Assembly (NCBI GenBank): GCA_901472405.1
Contig: LR590463.1
Coordinates: 2,542,001-2,606,000 of the forward strand
DNA length: 64,000 bases
Reading direction: 5' to 3'
DNA from: Serratia rubidaea
Lineage (GTDB): Bacteria > Pseudomonadota > Gammaproteobacteria > Enterobacterales > Enterobacteriaceae
Shown: positions 30,179 through 39,590 of the stretch, piece by piece
How the letters are laid out: each line of letters opens with the position of its first letter
Position numbering within the stretch: the stretch's first letter is position 1
The notes under the pieces: generated by a model
The model's database searches: none
Told to the model about the DNA's origin: nothing
The model's input: only the letters and a program-made list of their open reading frames with translations
Program-made: the position numbers and the translations under genes

Positions 30179-31548
30179 ATGAAAAAAATTATTTTGGGGT
30201 GTGCGATCCTGGCGATCGCGGGTATCTTGGCATCGTCGGTTATATCTATCACTACGATCAGCAGCGCCAGCCGGCAACTGCCGATAGTGACATCAACGCC
30301 ATTCTCACCAAACACGGCTGCGATTACTGCCATACCCAATCCGCCGAACTGCCCTTCTACGCCAGCCTGCCGGTGGCCAAGCAGCTGATGCAGTACGATA
30401 TCAAAACCGGTTCGCGTCATTTCGACCTGAACCCGACCCTGAACGCGCTGCGCCAGGACGGTGCGGTGCCGGAAGTGGACCTGGCGAAAATGGAAGCGGT
30501 GCTGCAAAGCGGCGAAATGCCGCCGCTACGCTATAAAGCGGTGCACTGGTCCGGTGAGCTGGGCGATGCCGACCGGCAGACCCTGCTGAACTGGATCCGC
30601 GCCCAGCGTGAACGCTTCTATACGCGTCCGGGCACGCCGGAAGCGCTGCGCGGTCAGGCGCTGCAGCCGCTGCCGGAATCGCTGCCGACCGACGCGCAAA
30701 AGGTGGCGCTGGGCTTCCGCCTGTTCCACGACCCGCGTTTGTCCGCCGATAACAGCATCTCCTGCGCCCACTGTCACCAGCTGGGCGCCGGCGGCGTTGA
30801 CGGCCGCGTCACCTCGCTCGGGGTCAACGATCAGCATGGCCCGATCAACGCGCCGACGGTGTTTAACGCCGCGCTGAACTTCTCTCAGTTCTGGGACGGT
30901 CGCGCCGCGGATTTACAGCAGCAGGCCGGCGGACCGCCGCTCAACCCGATCGAGATGGCCTCCACCTCCTGGGAGCAGATTATCGGCAAGCTGGACCAGG
31001 ATGCGCGCCTGAAGGCGGATTTCCAACGCGTTTACGCCGACGGTTTCTCCGGCGATAACATTACCGACGCCATTGCCGAGTTTGAAAAAACGCTGCTGAC
31101 GCCGGACAGCCCGTTCGACCGCTACCTGAAAGGCGACGACAGCGCGCTGACCGCCCAGCAAAAGCGCGGTTATCAGCTGTTCCGCGACAACAAGTGCGGC
31201 ACCTGCCATACCGGCGAGAACCTCGGCGGCCAGTCGTATGAAGTGATGGGTCTGAAAGCCGACTACTTCGCCGACCGCGGCAACCTGACCGAGGCCGACA
31301 ACGGTCGTTACAATGTCACTAAAAATGAAGCCGATCGCCACCGCTTCAAGACGCCTAGCCTGCGCAACGTCGCGCTGACCGCCCCGTACTTCCACGACGG
31401 CAGCGTCACCAGCCTGCACCAGGCGGTGAAGGATATGCTGAAGTACCAGGTCGGCGTAACGCTGCCTGACAGCGACGTCGACGACCTGGTCGCGCTGCTG
31501 GACGGCATGACCGGCAAATATCAGCCGTCGGCCCCGCCGGCGAACTAA
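30179..31548 (+). CDS. ccp: Cytochrome c peroxidase, tri-haem quinol-linked type (Ccp/YhjA)
   Basis: Reduces hydrogen peroxide in the periplasm during anaerobic growth, taking electrons from quinol. A membrane anchor (MKKIILGCAILAIAG then LGIVGYIYHYDQQ) precedes three haem c sites: 'CDYCH', 'CAHCH' and 'CGTCH'. The three-haem layout is that of E. coli YhjA. Other CcpA features are 'GFRLFHDPRLSADNSISCAH' and 'RFKTPSLRNVALTAPYFHDG'. One base is missing near 30215, so the anchor and the body lie in different frames. ATG 30179; the body runs open to 31548. Confidence 0.93.
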
Positions 31549-31665
31549 GCACGAATGTCGCCTTACCAGCGGATCTGCAAAGATTCGCTGGTTTTCCCGC
31601 CGTCAGACAAGCACAATGCCCTCCTGCCTCATTCATTTTATTCACGATTTTATTTTGACGGACGC

Positions 31666-32945
31666 ATGAAAAGACTGGTTCATCTGCGCCACTACCGCGC
31701 CCTGCTGCGCCGCCTGTTCATTGCGGTCTTCCTCGGTATTGCCGCCGCCCTGGTGGTCTGGCTGTTTCATCGCGCCATGCTGGGGCTGGAATGGCTGCTG
31801 CTCGACCATGAAGACGGCAGCCTGGTGGCCGCCGCCGCCGCGCTGCCCGCCTGGCGGCGCGTACTGACGCCGGCGCTGGGCGGACTGGCGGCCGGTTTAT
31901 TGCTGTGGATCTATCAGCGCTATCAGCATCAGCACCCCGCCGCGCCGACCGACTATATGGAAGCGATTGAAACCGGCGACGGCCGGCTGGACGTTAAGGC
32001 CAGCCTGGTGAAGTGCCTGGCCTCGCTGCTGGTGGTATCCAGCGGCAGCGCCATCGGCCGCGAGGGGGCGATGATCCTGCTGGCGGCGCTGATCGCGTCG
32101 GTGTTCGCCCAGCGCTTTACCCGCGAAAGCGAATGGAAACTGTGGGTGGCCTGCGGCGCCGCCGCCGGTATGGCCAGCGCCTACCACGCCCCGCTGGCGG
32201 GCAGCCTGTTTATTGCGGAAATTCTGTTCGGCACGCTGATGCTGGCGTCGCTGGGGCCGGTGGTGATCGCCGCCGTCAGCGCCCTGTTGGTGACCAACCT
32301 GCTGAGCGGCGGCCAGGCGCCGCTGTATATCGTCGAACCGCTGCCGGCCCCTTTGCCGCTGCAATATCTGCTGATGGCGCTGCTTGGCGTGCTGGCCGGC
32401 ATCTGCGGGCCGCTGTTTCTGTCGGCGATGTCCGCCACCGGCCACGCCTTCCGCTCGTTACGCCTGCCGCCGCCGCTGCAGCTGGCGCTGGGCGGACTGA
32501 TCGTCGGGCTGCTGTCGCTGCTGTTTCCTGAAGTATGGGGGAATGGGTATAGCGTGGTGCAGGCGCTGCTCAGCGCCCCGCCGGGCGTGCTGCTGGTCGG
32601 CGCGATTCTGATCTGCAAATTACTGGCGGTGCTGGCCAGCAGCGGCTCCGGCGCGCCGGCGGCGTATTTACGCCGACGCTGTTCGTCGGCGCGGCGCTCG
32701 GTTCACTGGTCGGTCAGCTGTGCGCCCTGTGGCCGGAGCTGGGCAGCGCCATCCCGCTGCTGATGGCGCTGACCGGCATGGCGACCCTGCTGGCGGCCAC
32801 CACCCATGCGCCGATTATGGCGGCGTTGATGGTGTTTGAGATGACCGGCGAATACACTCTGCTGCCCGGCATCCTGCTGGCCTGCGTGATCGCCACCACC
32901 ATCTCCCGCGGGCTGCGCCCGGTCTCGGTCTACCACAACGCTTAG
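31666..32945 (+). CDS. clcB: ClC-type chloride channel/antiporter ClcB
   Basis: A 10-12 helix CLC protein. The filter motif '[20 protein letters not shown]' contains the gating Glu of GREG; '[20 protein letters not shown]' matches the CLC GxFxxP-type region, and '[19 protein letters not shown]' appears across a one-base slip near 32663. It ends '[10 protein letters not shown]'. In E. coli the CLC proteins support extreme acid resistance. It lies tail to tail with bioD2, overlapping by 4 bp, as in E. coli (clcB-ynfK). Confidence 0.92.
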
Positions 32946-33613
32946 CGCTCGAGCAGCGTGCTGATGTCCAGATAATGGGCCAAATCGCGCTGCTCCGCGC
33001 GCGGCAGGTAGGGAATTTCCCCCAGCAGCGGCGCAGCGATCCGCTGCTGCAAGGCATCGATGGTTTCTGCGTAGTGCGCCAGCCCCGGATTAATGCGGTT
33101 GGCGACCCAGCCCAGCAACGGCAGACCGGCGTGAGCAATCGCCTGCGCGGTCAGCAGCGCATGGCTGACGCAGCCCTCTTTGATGCCCACCACCAACACC
33201 ACCGGCAGCTGTTCCTGCGCCACCCAGTCGGCATACGGACGCAGATCGCTCATCAGCACCTGCCAGCCGCCGCTGCCTTCAACCACCACCACCTCGGCCT
33301 TTTCCGCAATCTGCGTCAGGCCGCGGCTCATCACCGCGTAGTCGACGCCGTCGCTGGCGTGGGCATGAAAAACCTCATCCAGGCAGGTAATCGGGTTGAT
33401 TTCCTCATAGCTCAGCGGCACGCAGGAAGAGGCCTGCAGCACCAAAGCGTCTTTATTGCGAATGCCCTCGCTGGTTTCCTGACACCCTGCCGCAATAGGC
33501 TTATAGCCTACGGCGCTGCGCCCCTGCGCGGCGAAAGCCTGCAGTAAAGCGCGGGAAATCACCGTTTTACCCACTGAGGTATCCGTACCTGTAACAAATA
33601 AACGCTTTAACAT
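32942..33613 (-). CDS. bioD2: Dethiobiotin synthase paralogue BioD2 (YnfK)
   Basis: 223 residues. The P-loop '[20 protein letters not shown]' (GTDTSVGKT), '[11 protein letters not shown]', '[20 protein letters not shown]' and '[10 protein letters not shown]' are BioD motifs. It closes the ureido ring of dethiobiotin from DAPA, CO2 and ATP. The position between clcB and mlc identifies it as the YnfK paralogue, not BioD of the bio operon. ATG 33613; the upstream in-frame extension to 33661 is not supported by the family. Confidence 0.92.
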   Translation of the reverse strand: MLKRLFVTGTDTSVGKTVISRALLQAFAAQGRSAVGYKPIAAGCQETSEGIRNKDALVLQASSCVPLSYEEINPITCLDEVFHAHASDGVDYAVMSRGLTQIAEKAEVVVVEGSGGWQVLMSDLRPYADWVAQEQLPVVLVVGIKEGCVSHALLTAQAIAHAGLPLLGWVANRINPGLAHYAETIDALQQRIAAPLLGEIPYLPRAEQRDLAHYLDISTLLER

Positions 33614-33713
33614 GAATAAAATGCCCCGGAATGCTCCGTTAACCAAAAGAAATGCCACCACGGCGGCGGAAGGTAGAACGGTGAAATTCTAGGGGATACA
33701 ACATGCGGGCAGC

Positions 33714-33727
33714 TTGAGATAGCTCAA
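33714..33727. promoter_or_regulatory. TTGAG-N4-CTCAA dyad between bioD2 and mlc
   Basis: A perfect 5-4-5 inverted repeat, about 100 bp upstream of bioD2. Geometry resembles an FNR/CRP-family site but with G/C at the fifth position. Function unknown. Confidence 0.3.
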
Positions 33728-33787
33728 TATTTTGTCGTTAAACAATAACAAGTTCTGATGCAAACCGGCAAAACCGCGGCCAAAGCG

Positions 33788-35005
33788 TTAGCCCTGCAAG
33801 AGTTTTACCAGCAGCGAACCGTTATACAGCGCCTCTTTCACCAGCGCCGCGCCGGGCATGGTGCCCTGGTTAAAAAACTGCGTGGATTCCACCTGTAACG
33901 CCTGGCTGTAAATTGGTAAGGATTGCTGCTGAATGCAGGAGACGATGGCGGGATGCAGTATTTCCGCCGCACGGTTGAGCGGCGAGCCGATCAGGATCTT
34001 TTCCGGATTAAACAGATTGACCATAATCGCCAGAATGCGCCCGACGCTGTGTCCGACGCTTAAAATAATGTCTTTTGCCAGCTGATCGCCGGTCAGCGCG
34101 GCGTCACACAAGGTTTCCACCGTCAGCGGCTGGCCGTGCAGCGTGGAGTTCAGCGAGACCTGCAGGCGCTGCTGGGCCATTTCCAGCATGTTTTCCGTAC
34201 TGGCCACCGTTTCCAGGCAGCCGTGGTTGCCGCAGTAGCAGCGCTTGCCGTAGGGATCGACCTGAGTATGACCAATCTCCACCACCCGCTGGCTGCCGGT
34301 GTGCAGCACCCGTCCGCCGGTAATCACCCCCGCGCCGACGTTATGGTCGATCACCACCTGAATGACGTTGTGACAGCCGCGCGAAGCGCCGTACAGCGCT
34401 TCGGCCATGGTCCAGGCGCCGATGTCATGCTGCAGGAACACCGGCAGGCCGGTGCGCGACGACAGCGCCGGCCCCAGCGGCATATCCTCCACCGTATAAA
34501 ACGGCATGCGGTGGACGATGCCGTTGGCGGCGTCAATCATGCCCGGCAGCGTGATGGCAATCGCCGTCAGCCGCTCCAGACGGCGCTGATGGCGGCTGAA
34601 AAACTGGTCCACTTCCGTCAGTATGCGCGTCAGCAGCGGTTCGTCATGCTCTGCCGGCAGCGGCAGCTGCTCTTCCACCACCATTTTGCTGCTGAGATCG
34701 CGCAGCGCCAGCGTGATGCTGCCGCGGCTGATGCGCGCCGACAGGTAGTGCCAGGCTTCGGTGTCCAGCACCAGTCCGACCGCCGGACGGCCGCGGCTGC
34801 CAATTTCCTGATATTCGGTTTCTCTGACCAGATGCGCTTCCAACAGCTCGCGCACGATTTTGGTGATGCTGGCCGGCGCCAGCTGGGCGCGCTTTGACAG
34901 TTCAATCCGCGAAATCGGCCCGTGCTGATCGATCAGTCGGTACACCGCCCCTGCATTTGTTTGTTTGATTTGATCAATATGCCCAGGCTGAGCGTCCGCT
35001 ATCAC
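33788..35005 (-). CDS. mlc: Mlc, glucose-responsive ROK-family repressor
   Basis: 405 residues, one fewer than E. coli Mlc (406), with 'GHIDQIKQTNAGAVYRLIDQ' identical. The HTH is 'LAPASITKIVRELLEAHLVR'. The zinc site is 'GKRCYCGNHGCLETVA' after 'VEIGHTQVDPY'. Mlc represses ptsG, ptsHI, malT and manXYZ and is sequestered at the membrane by dephosphorylated EIICB-Glc. The window's malX/malY and manA genes fit the same sugar physiology. The first codon may be GTG or ATG at 35005. The frame is intact. Confidence 0.95.
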   Translation of the reverse strand: MIADAQPGHIDQIKQTNAGAVYRLIDQHGPISRIELSKRAQLAPASITKIVRELLEAHLVRETEYQEIGSRGRPAVGLVLDTEAWHYLSARISRGSITLALRDLSSKMVVEEQLPLPAEHDEPLLTRILTEVDQFFSRHQRRLERLTAIAITLPGMIDAANGIVHRMPFYTVEDMPLGPALSSRTGLPVFLQHDIGAWTMAEALYGASRGCHNVIQVVIDHNVGAGVITGGRVLHTGSQRVVEIGHTQVDPYGKRCYCGNHGCLETVASTENMLEMAQQRLQVSLNSTLHGQPLTVETLCDAALTGDQLAKDIILSVGHSVGRILAIMVNLFNPEKILIGSPLNRAAEILHPAIVSCIQQQSLPIYSQALQVESTQFFNQGTMPGAALVKEALYNGSLLVKLLQG

Positions 35006-35143
35006 AAACCGGCTCCTACTATTTTTCGCGCTGCTAAATAAAGACTAAAGGGTATGGTGGAGCTTTTATAATAAAGCGTCAACTATTTGATTCGTTATGT
35101 GATTAGCAGCACAAATTCCTGTTTATTTCCGTGCGGTTCAGCG

Positions 35144-36064
35144 TCATTTCGCCGTTTCAACCGCCGCTGCGGATCCGGTCAGCATCATCTGCATCAGCGT
35201 ACGGGCGGCGGCGGTCAACGGCCGCTGGCGATGGTGCACCAGCCAGACTTCGGTTTGCGCCTGCGGTTCCGCCAGCGGCAGGTATTTGACCCCGTCGAGC
35301 TTCACCCGGCCAAATGAGGCCGGCAGGATGGAGACCCCCAGCCCGGCGGACACCAGGCCGATAATGGTCATCGCCTCGCCCACTTCCTGCGTGATATACG
35401 GCGTGATGCCGGCGTTTTCCAGCAGCAGCAGCGTTTCATCGTACAGCGCGGTGCCGACCTCACGCGAGAAAAACACAAACGGCTCCTGCGCCAGATGGTG
35501 GAAGCGCAGCGCGTCCGGCGCCAGCTGCGCCAGCGGATGCCCTTCCGGCACCACCGCCAGCATCGGCTCGCGCAGCAGCAGCGTGTGCTGTAAGGCTTCC
35601 GGCAGCCGGGTGTTGCGCATCACCCCCAGATCCAGTTCGCCGTTCAGTAACGGTTCCAACTGCTGTTTGGTGTTGATTTCGCGCATTTTGATATGCACGT
35701 CGGGATGGCTTTGGCGGAAAGCGCGCAGATTACGCGACACCGCGCCGATAAACGGCGCCGACGAGGTAAAGCCGATGGTCAGCTCCCCCGATTCGCCACG
35801 CTCCAGCCGCGCCGCCTTTTCCGCCGCGCGGTTCACCTGGTCGATCACCTGCCAGGCCTCTTTCAGAAACATCTCGCCGGCCTGCGTCAGGCTGACGTTG
35901 CGGTTGTTACGCGCCAGCAGCCGCGCGCCGACCATCTCTTCCAGCGCCTGAATCTGCTGGCTGAGCGGCGGCTGTGAAATCCGCAGCCGCTGGGCGGCGC
36001 GGCCAAAGTGCAGCTCTTCCGCAACGGCGATAAAGTAGCGCAGGTGGCGCAGTTCAATATTCAT
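35144..36064 (-). CDS. ynfL: LysR-family regulator YnfL
   Basis: 306 residues. HTH 'LRHLRYFIAVAEELHFGRAA' and 'LRISQPPLSQQIQALEEMVG'; effector part 'GELTIGFTSSAPFIGAVSRN' and 'GEAMTIIGLVSAGLGVSILP', as in the BenM/CatM-like group. It is divergent from ynfM, with 114 bp of AT-rich sequence between, as in E. coli, so it probably regulates that transporter gene. The frame is intact. Effector unknown. Confidence 0.92.
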   Translation of the reverse strand: MNIELRHLRYFIAVAEELHFGRAAQRLRISQPPLSQQIQALEEMVGARLLARNNRNVSLTQAGEMFLKEAWQVIDQVNRAAEKAARLERGESGELTIGFTSSAPFIGAVSRNLRAFRQSHPDVHIKMREINTKQQLEPLLNGELDLGVMRNTRLPEALQHTLLLREPMLAVVPEGHPLAQLAPDALRFHHLAQEPFVFFSREVGTALYDETLLLLENAGITPYITQEVGEAMTIIGLVSAGLGVSILPASFGRVKLDGVKYLPLAEPQAQTEVWLVHHRQRPLTAAARTLMQMMLTGSAAAVETAK

Positions 36065-36178
36065 ATCTTAAACGTCTCAATATTAATTATTAATATATTA
36101 GACAAAAAAATCGCCGCTCCCTATGATTTTATGCAGTAACCATCGCTGTGTATTTCCGAAGTCCGGTAAGGAACCTGT

Positions 36179-37476
36179 GTGAACTCCCCAATGCGTTCTG
36201 CGGCCAAGACGCCGTCGACGCGGGCCGCCAATGACGAAACGGCGGCCGCTGCGCCAAAAACCCAACGCTCTTCGTTGAACAAACTCCCTTATATTGAACG
36301 CGGTACGCCGCAGTTTATGCGCGTGACGCTGGCGCTGTTTTCCGCCGGGCTGGCCACCTTCGCGCTGCTGTATTGCGTACAGCCGATCCTGCCGGTGCTG
36401 TCGCAGGACTTCGGCATCTCCCCGGCGGAAAGCAGCCTGTCGCTCTCCTTCTCCACCGGTCTGCTGGCGATCGGCCTGATGTTTACCGGCCCGCTTTCCG
36501 ACGCCATCGGCCGTAAATCGGTGATGGTGGTGGCGCTGCTGCTGGCGGCGGTGTGTACGCTGATCTGCGCGGTGATGACCAGCTGGCACGGTATTTTACT
36601 GATGCGCGCGCTGATCGGGCTGTCGCTGAGCGGACTGGCGGCGGTAGGCATGACCTACCTGAGTGAAGAGATCCACCCCAGTTTTGTGGCGTTCTCCATG
36701 GGGCTGTATATCAGCGGCAACTCCATCGGCGGCATGAGCGGCCGTCTGGTGACCGGCGTGCTGACCGACTTCTTCTCCTGGCGCGTGTCGCTGGCGGTGA
36801 TTGGCCTGTTCGCGCTGATCGCGGCCTTTGTGTTCTGGCGTATTCTGCCTGCTTCCAAACATTTCCGCGCCAGCTCGCTGCGCCCGCGCACGCTGATGAT
36901 CAACTTCAAGCTACACTGGCATGATAAAGGGCTGCCGCTGCTGTTTGCCGAAGGTTTTCTGCTGATGGGCAGCTTTGTCACCCTGTTCAACTACATCGGC
37001 TATCGGCTGTTGGCGAACCCTTACCACCTGAGCCAGGCGATTGTCGGCCTGCTGTCGGTGGTGTATCTCACCGGCTCTTACAGCTCGCCGAAGGCCGGCG
37101 CGATGACGGCGCGCTTTGGCCGCGGGCCGGTGCTGCTGGGCTCGATTCTGATTATGCTGAGCGGCATTCTGCTGACCGCGCTGGCGCCGGTGGCAGTTAT
37201 TTTCATCGGGATGATGCTGTTTACCGCCGGTTTCTTTGCCGCCCATTCGGTGGCCAGCAGCTGGATCGGCCGCCGGGCGCGCCGCGCCAAAGGCCAGGCT
37301 CCTCGCTGTATCTGTTCAGCTATTACGCCGGCTCCAGCGTCGCCGGTACGCTCGGCGGCGTGTTCTGGCACAGTTTCGGCTGGAGCGGCGTGGTGGCCTT
37401 TATCGGCGTGATGCTGCTGCTGTCGCTGTTGGTGGTGCACTACCTGCGCAAACTGCCGGAGGCCGCGCGCGTTTAA
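36179..37476 (+). CDS. ynfM: MFS transporter YnfM
   Basis: About 432 residues, very like E. coli YnfM: 'GTPQFMRVTLALFSAGLATF', 'FALLYCVQPILPVLSQDFGI', 'GMTYLSEEIHPSFVAFSMGL' and 'LFAEGFLLMGSFVTLFNYIG'. Part of the sugar-efflux/arabinose-polymer-like DHA1 set; natural substrate unproved. GTG 36179 has AAGGA close by; ATG 36191 is the alternative. A slip near 37302 moves the last 57 codons to another frame ('SSLYLFSYYAGSSVAGTLGG' to 'LPEAARV'). Confidence 0.93.
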
Positions 37477-37520
37477 CCCTGCCGTTGCGGGCGCGACCCT
37501 CGCCGCGCCTGCCTCACCTT

Positions 37521-37547
37521 GTCTGTCCTGTCTGTCCTGTCTGGCCT
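37521..37547. repeat. Three tandem copies of a 9-bp unit
   Basis: GTCTGTCCT, GTCTGTCCT, GTCTGGCCT in direct tandem between ynfM and the Ter site. Not coding. Nine-base period. Confidence 0.8.
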
Positions 37548-37610
37548 GGACTACACCGTTATCTCCCCTATTTACCGTTGCTGAGGTTGCCCCCTTGGTT
37601 GGCCTGTCCT

Positions 37611-37633
37611 ACAATGGATGTTGTAACTAAAAT
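37611..37633 (+). other. Ter site (Tus-binding replication fork trap)
   Basis: GGATGTTGTAACTAAAAT matches E. coli TerB (GTATGTTGTAACTAAAGT) at all core positions except two. It lies directly upstream of tus and ends 11 bp before the tus ATG, in the same orientation and place as TerB in E. coli. Tus bound here blocks one fork direction and represses its own gene. Confidence 0.92.
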
Positions 37634-37644
37634 GGGAGGCAGTG

Positions 37645-38583
37645 ATGGGTAACTACGATCTGATTGGCCGTATGAACCAGTGCTTTAACCAGCTGGAAGC
37701 GGCGCTGGCGGAACTCCACCAGCAGATAGTGCCGCTGCGGCTGCTGGCCGCGCGGGTGTTCAGCCTGCCGGAGATTGAAAAAGGCAAAGAGCATCAGGCC
37801 ATCGAGCAGATCGCCGTTGAGCAGCACCTCGGCCAGGCGGCGCGCGACCTGGCGCTGGAGCACTATCAGCGGCTGTTTATTCATCACCATAAACAGCACG
37901 TCAGCAGCAAGGCGGCGGTGCGGCTGCCCGGCGTGCTCTGCCTGGCGACGGAACCGGCACAGTATAGCGCCCTGCAGCAGCAGGTCGCGCTGATCAACCA
38001 CCTGAAGGGAGAACTGGAGCATATCATCACCGTCGAGTCCGGCCTGGCGCCGGAACAGCGCTTCGACTTCGTCCATACCCATCTGCACGGGCTGATCACC
38101 CTCAGCGCCTACCGCACCCTCACCCTGCTCACCAACCCCGACTCGGTGCGGTTCGGCTGGGCCAATAAGCATATTATCAAGAAGGTTAAGCGCGACGACG
38201 TGCTGCAGCAGTTGGAAAAGAGCCTGAAGGCCGGACGTGCGGTGCCGCCGTATAACCGCCAGCAGTGGGCGGAGCTGGTCGAGCGGGAAATTGATGACGT
38301 CAGCCGTCTGCCGCCGCAGGCGACGCTGAAGATTAAGCGGCCGGTCAAGGTGCAGCCCATCGCCCGGGTGTGGTATCAGCAGCAGCAAAAACAGGTGCAG
38401 CACCCCTGCCCGCTGCCGCTGCTGGCGCTGTGTCAGCAGGAGCGCGGCGCCACGGTGCCGAAGATCGGCGAGCTGCTCAACTATGACGCCAACGCGGTGA
38501 AGCATAAGCACAAGCCGCAGGCCAAACCGCTGCGGCTGGTGGTCAAGCGTCTACACCTGTATACCGATGCGCCTACGCGTTGA
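37645..38583 (+). CDS. tus: DNA replication terminus site-binding protein Tus
   Basis: 312 residues against 309 in E. coli. Diagnostic stretches: 'KAAVRLPGVLCLATEP', 'LINHLKGELEHIITVESGLA', 'FGWANKHIIKKVKRDDVLQQ', 'LKIKRPVKVQPIARVWY' and 'QVQHPCPLPLLALCQQERGA'. It binds Ter sites as a monomer and arrests replication forks from one side. GGGAGG precedes ATG 37645. Gene and Ter site place this window in the terminus region. Confidence 0.96.
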   Translation: MGNYDLIGRMNQCFNQLEAALAELHQQIVPLRLLAARVFSLPEIEKGKEHQAIEQIAVEQHLGQAARDLALEHYQRLFIHHHKQHVSSKAAVRLPGVLCLATEPAQYSALQQQVALINHLKGELEHIITVESGLAPEQRFDFVHTHLHGLITLSAYRTLTLLTNPDSVRFGWANKHIIKKVKRDDVLQQLEKSLKAGRAVPPYNRQQWAELVEREIDDVSRLPPQATLKIKRPVKVQPIARVWYQQQQKQVQHPCPLPLLALCQQERGATVPKIGELLNYDANAVKHKHKPQAKPLRLVVKRLHLYTDAPTR

Positions 38584-39137
38584 GAAAAATGCACGTTCGT
38601 GGCGGGCATGCCGCGCATGCATCGTAATACAAAGCAGTCACCGATGTTTTATTTCTCATACCGGACGTACCAATCACCCACGGTAAAAATTTATGAAAAT
38701 TCCGTTACACAAAAAATAGGGTTCGATATCACCCTTATTGCAGTTACATCCATAGAAAATGAAAGCCATCGTTACCACGAAAGAAGAAAAAATCAATATC
38801 ATTATTTAATTCCTTTCGATTATTTATCCCGTTAGACAACGCCAGAAATAGCCGGGGAAAGTCAACCATGTCAACGTTTGGCGTACCATAACACTCATTA
38901 TCAGTTAATGGTATCATGAGGCATCATCGTTCCATTTGTAATAAAAACGACAATAGCCCGAACAATTTAAATACATAGAGACTGCTAATAAAAAAGCTGA
39001 GTTAATATTCATTCCGATCCTCAATAGATCATCATCAGAATGATGAATACACCACCTTTATTGCATACCCCTTCTGACTTCATCCTATATCAATGACGTT
39101 ACAGTGGGATACTCACGTACGGATAAACATCTCTGCC
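38584..39137. other. AT-rich gap at the left edge of the island
   Basis: About 550 bp with a sharp change to AT-rich sequence after tus. A 60-70 codon frame (38644-38835) has no recognisable feature and I do not call it. No transposase, integrase, tRNA or clear attachment repeat is visible. Confidence 0.6.
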
Positions 39138-39590
39138 TCACCGAGAAATAGACGATGGCAAACATAACACTCGCTTTTTGCGACTTAGCCAACGCACCTC
39201 TCTCGTGTTCCCCCAGGGACGGAGCTGGATAAAGCGCGCGATCACCTCGCGCCCAAACCCAGGCTTACAACAAAAATCAAGGATCCAAATCCTGTCACCT
39301 TCATTCCATTCAGCAGGATGCAACCGAAACTCCGGATCGTTAATTAAACGCGCTTCGGTATCTTCTTCCAGACAGGCCCATGTCACATAGGCTAATGGAT
39401 GACCACGCGTATCGAAGAGAAATTTTATTTGATCATGCTGTATCGCAAACTCAGTCCAATACTGGATACTCAACACCGGATAAAGGCTGTAATTACGGTT
39501 GTAAAGCATACAACTGACAGCAAAACCAATCTGCTCCTGGGCCGACCATCTCCTACGGCCGTTCGCGCTCTCTTTGATATAATGCGTCAT
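39138..39590 (-). CDS. HlyC-family acyltransferase-like protein, MchD/MceI type
   Basis: 150 residues with the RTX toxin-activating acyltransferase fold: 'LAYVTWACLEEDTEARLIND' and 'WNEGDRIWILDFCCKPGFGR' align with HlyC 'VAYCSWANLSLENEIKYLND' and 'WTSGDRKWFIDWIAPFGDNG'. In microcin E492 and H47 clusters the homologues MceI/MchD work with MceJ/MchC to join a glucosylated enterobactin to the microcin's C-terminal serine. By eye, HlyC's catalytic His23 aligns with Asn31 here ('YNRNY' against 'LHRNW'), while the second key residue (Asp in 'ILDF') is kept. Its start overlaps the upstream gene by 4 bp. Confidence 0.75.
   Translation of the reverse strand: MTHYIKESANGRRRWSAQEQIGFAVSCMLYNRNYSLYPVLSIQYWTEFAIQHDQIKFLFDTRGHPLAYVTWACLEEDTEARLINDPEFRLHPAEWNEGDRIWILDFCCKPGFGREVIARFIQLRPWGNTREVRWLSRKKRVLCLPSSISR

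Noticed and set aside
38599..38835. Small open frame after tus
   Set aside because: No Shine-Dalgarno of note, no recognisable family and odd composition; left as non-coding gap.
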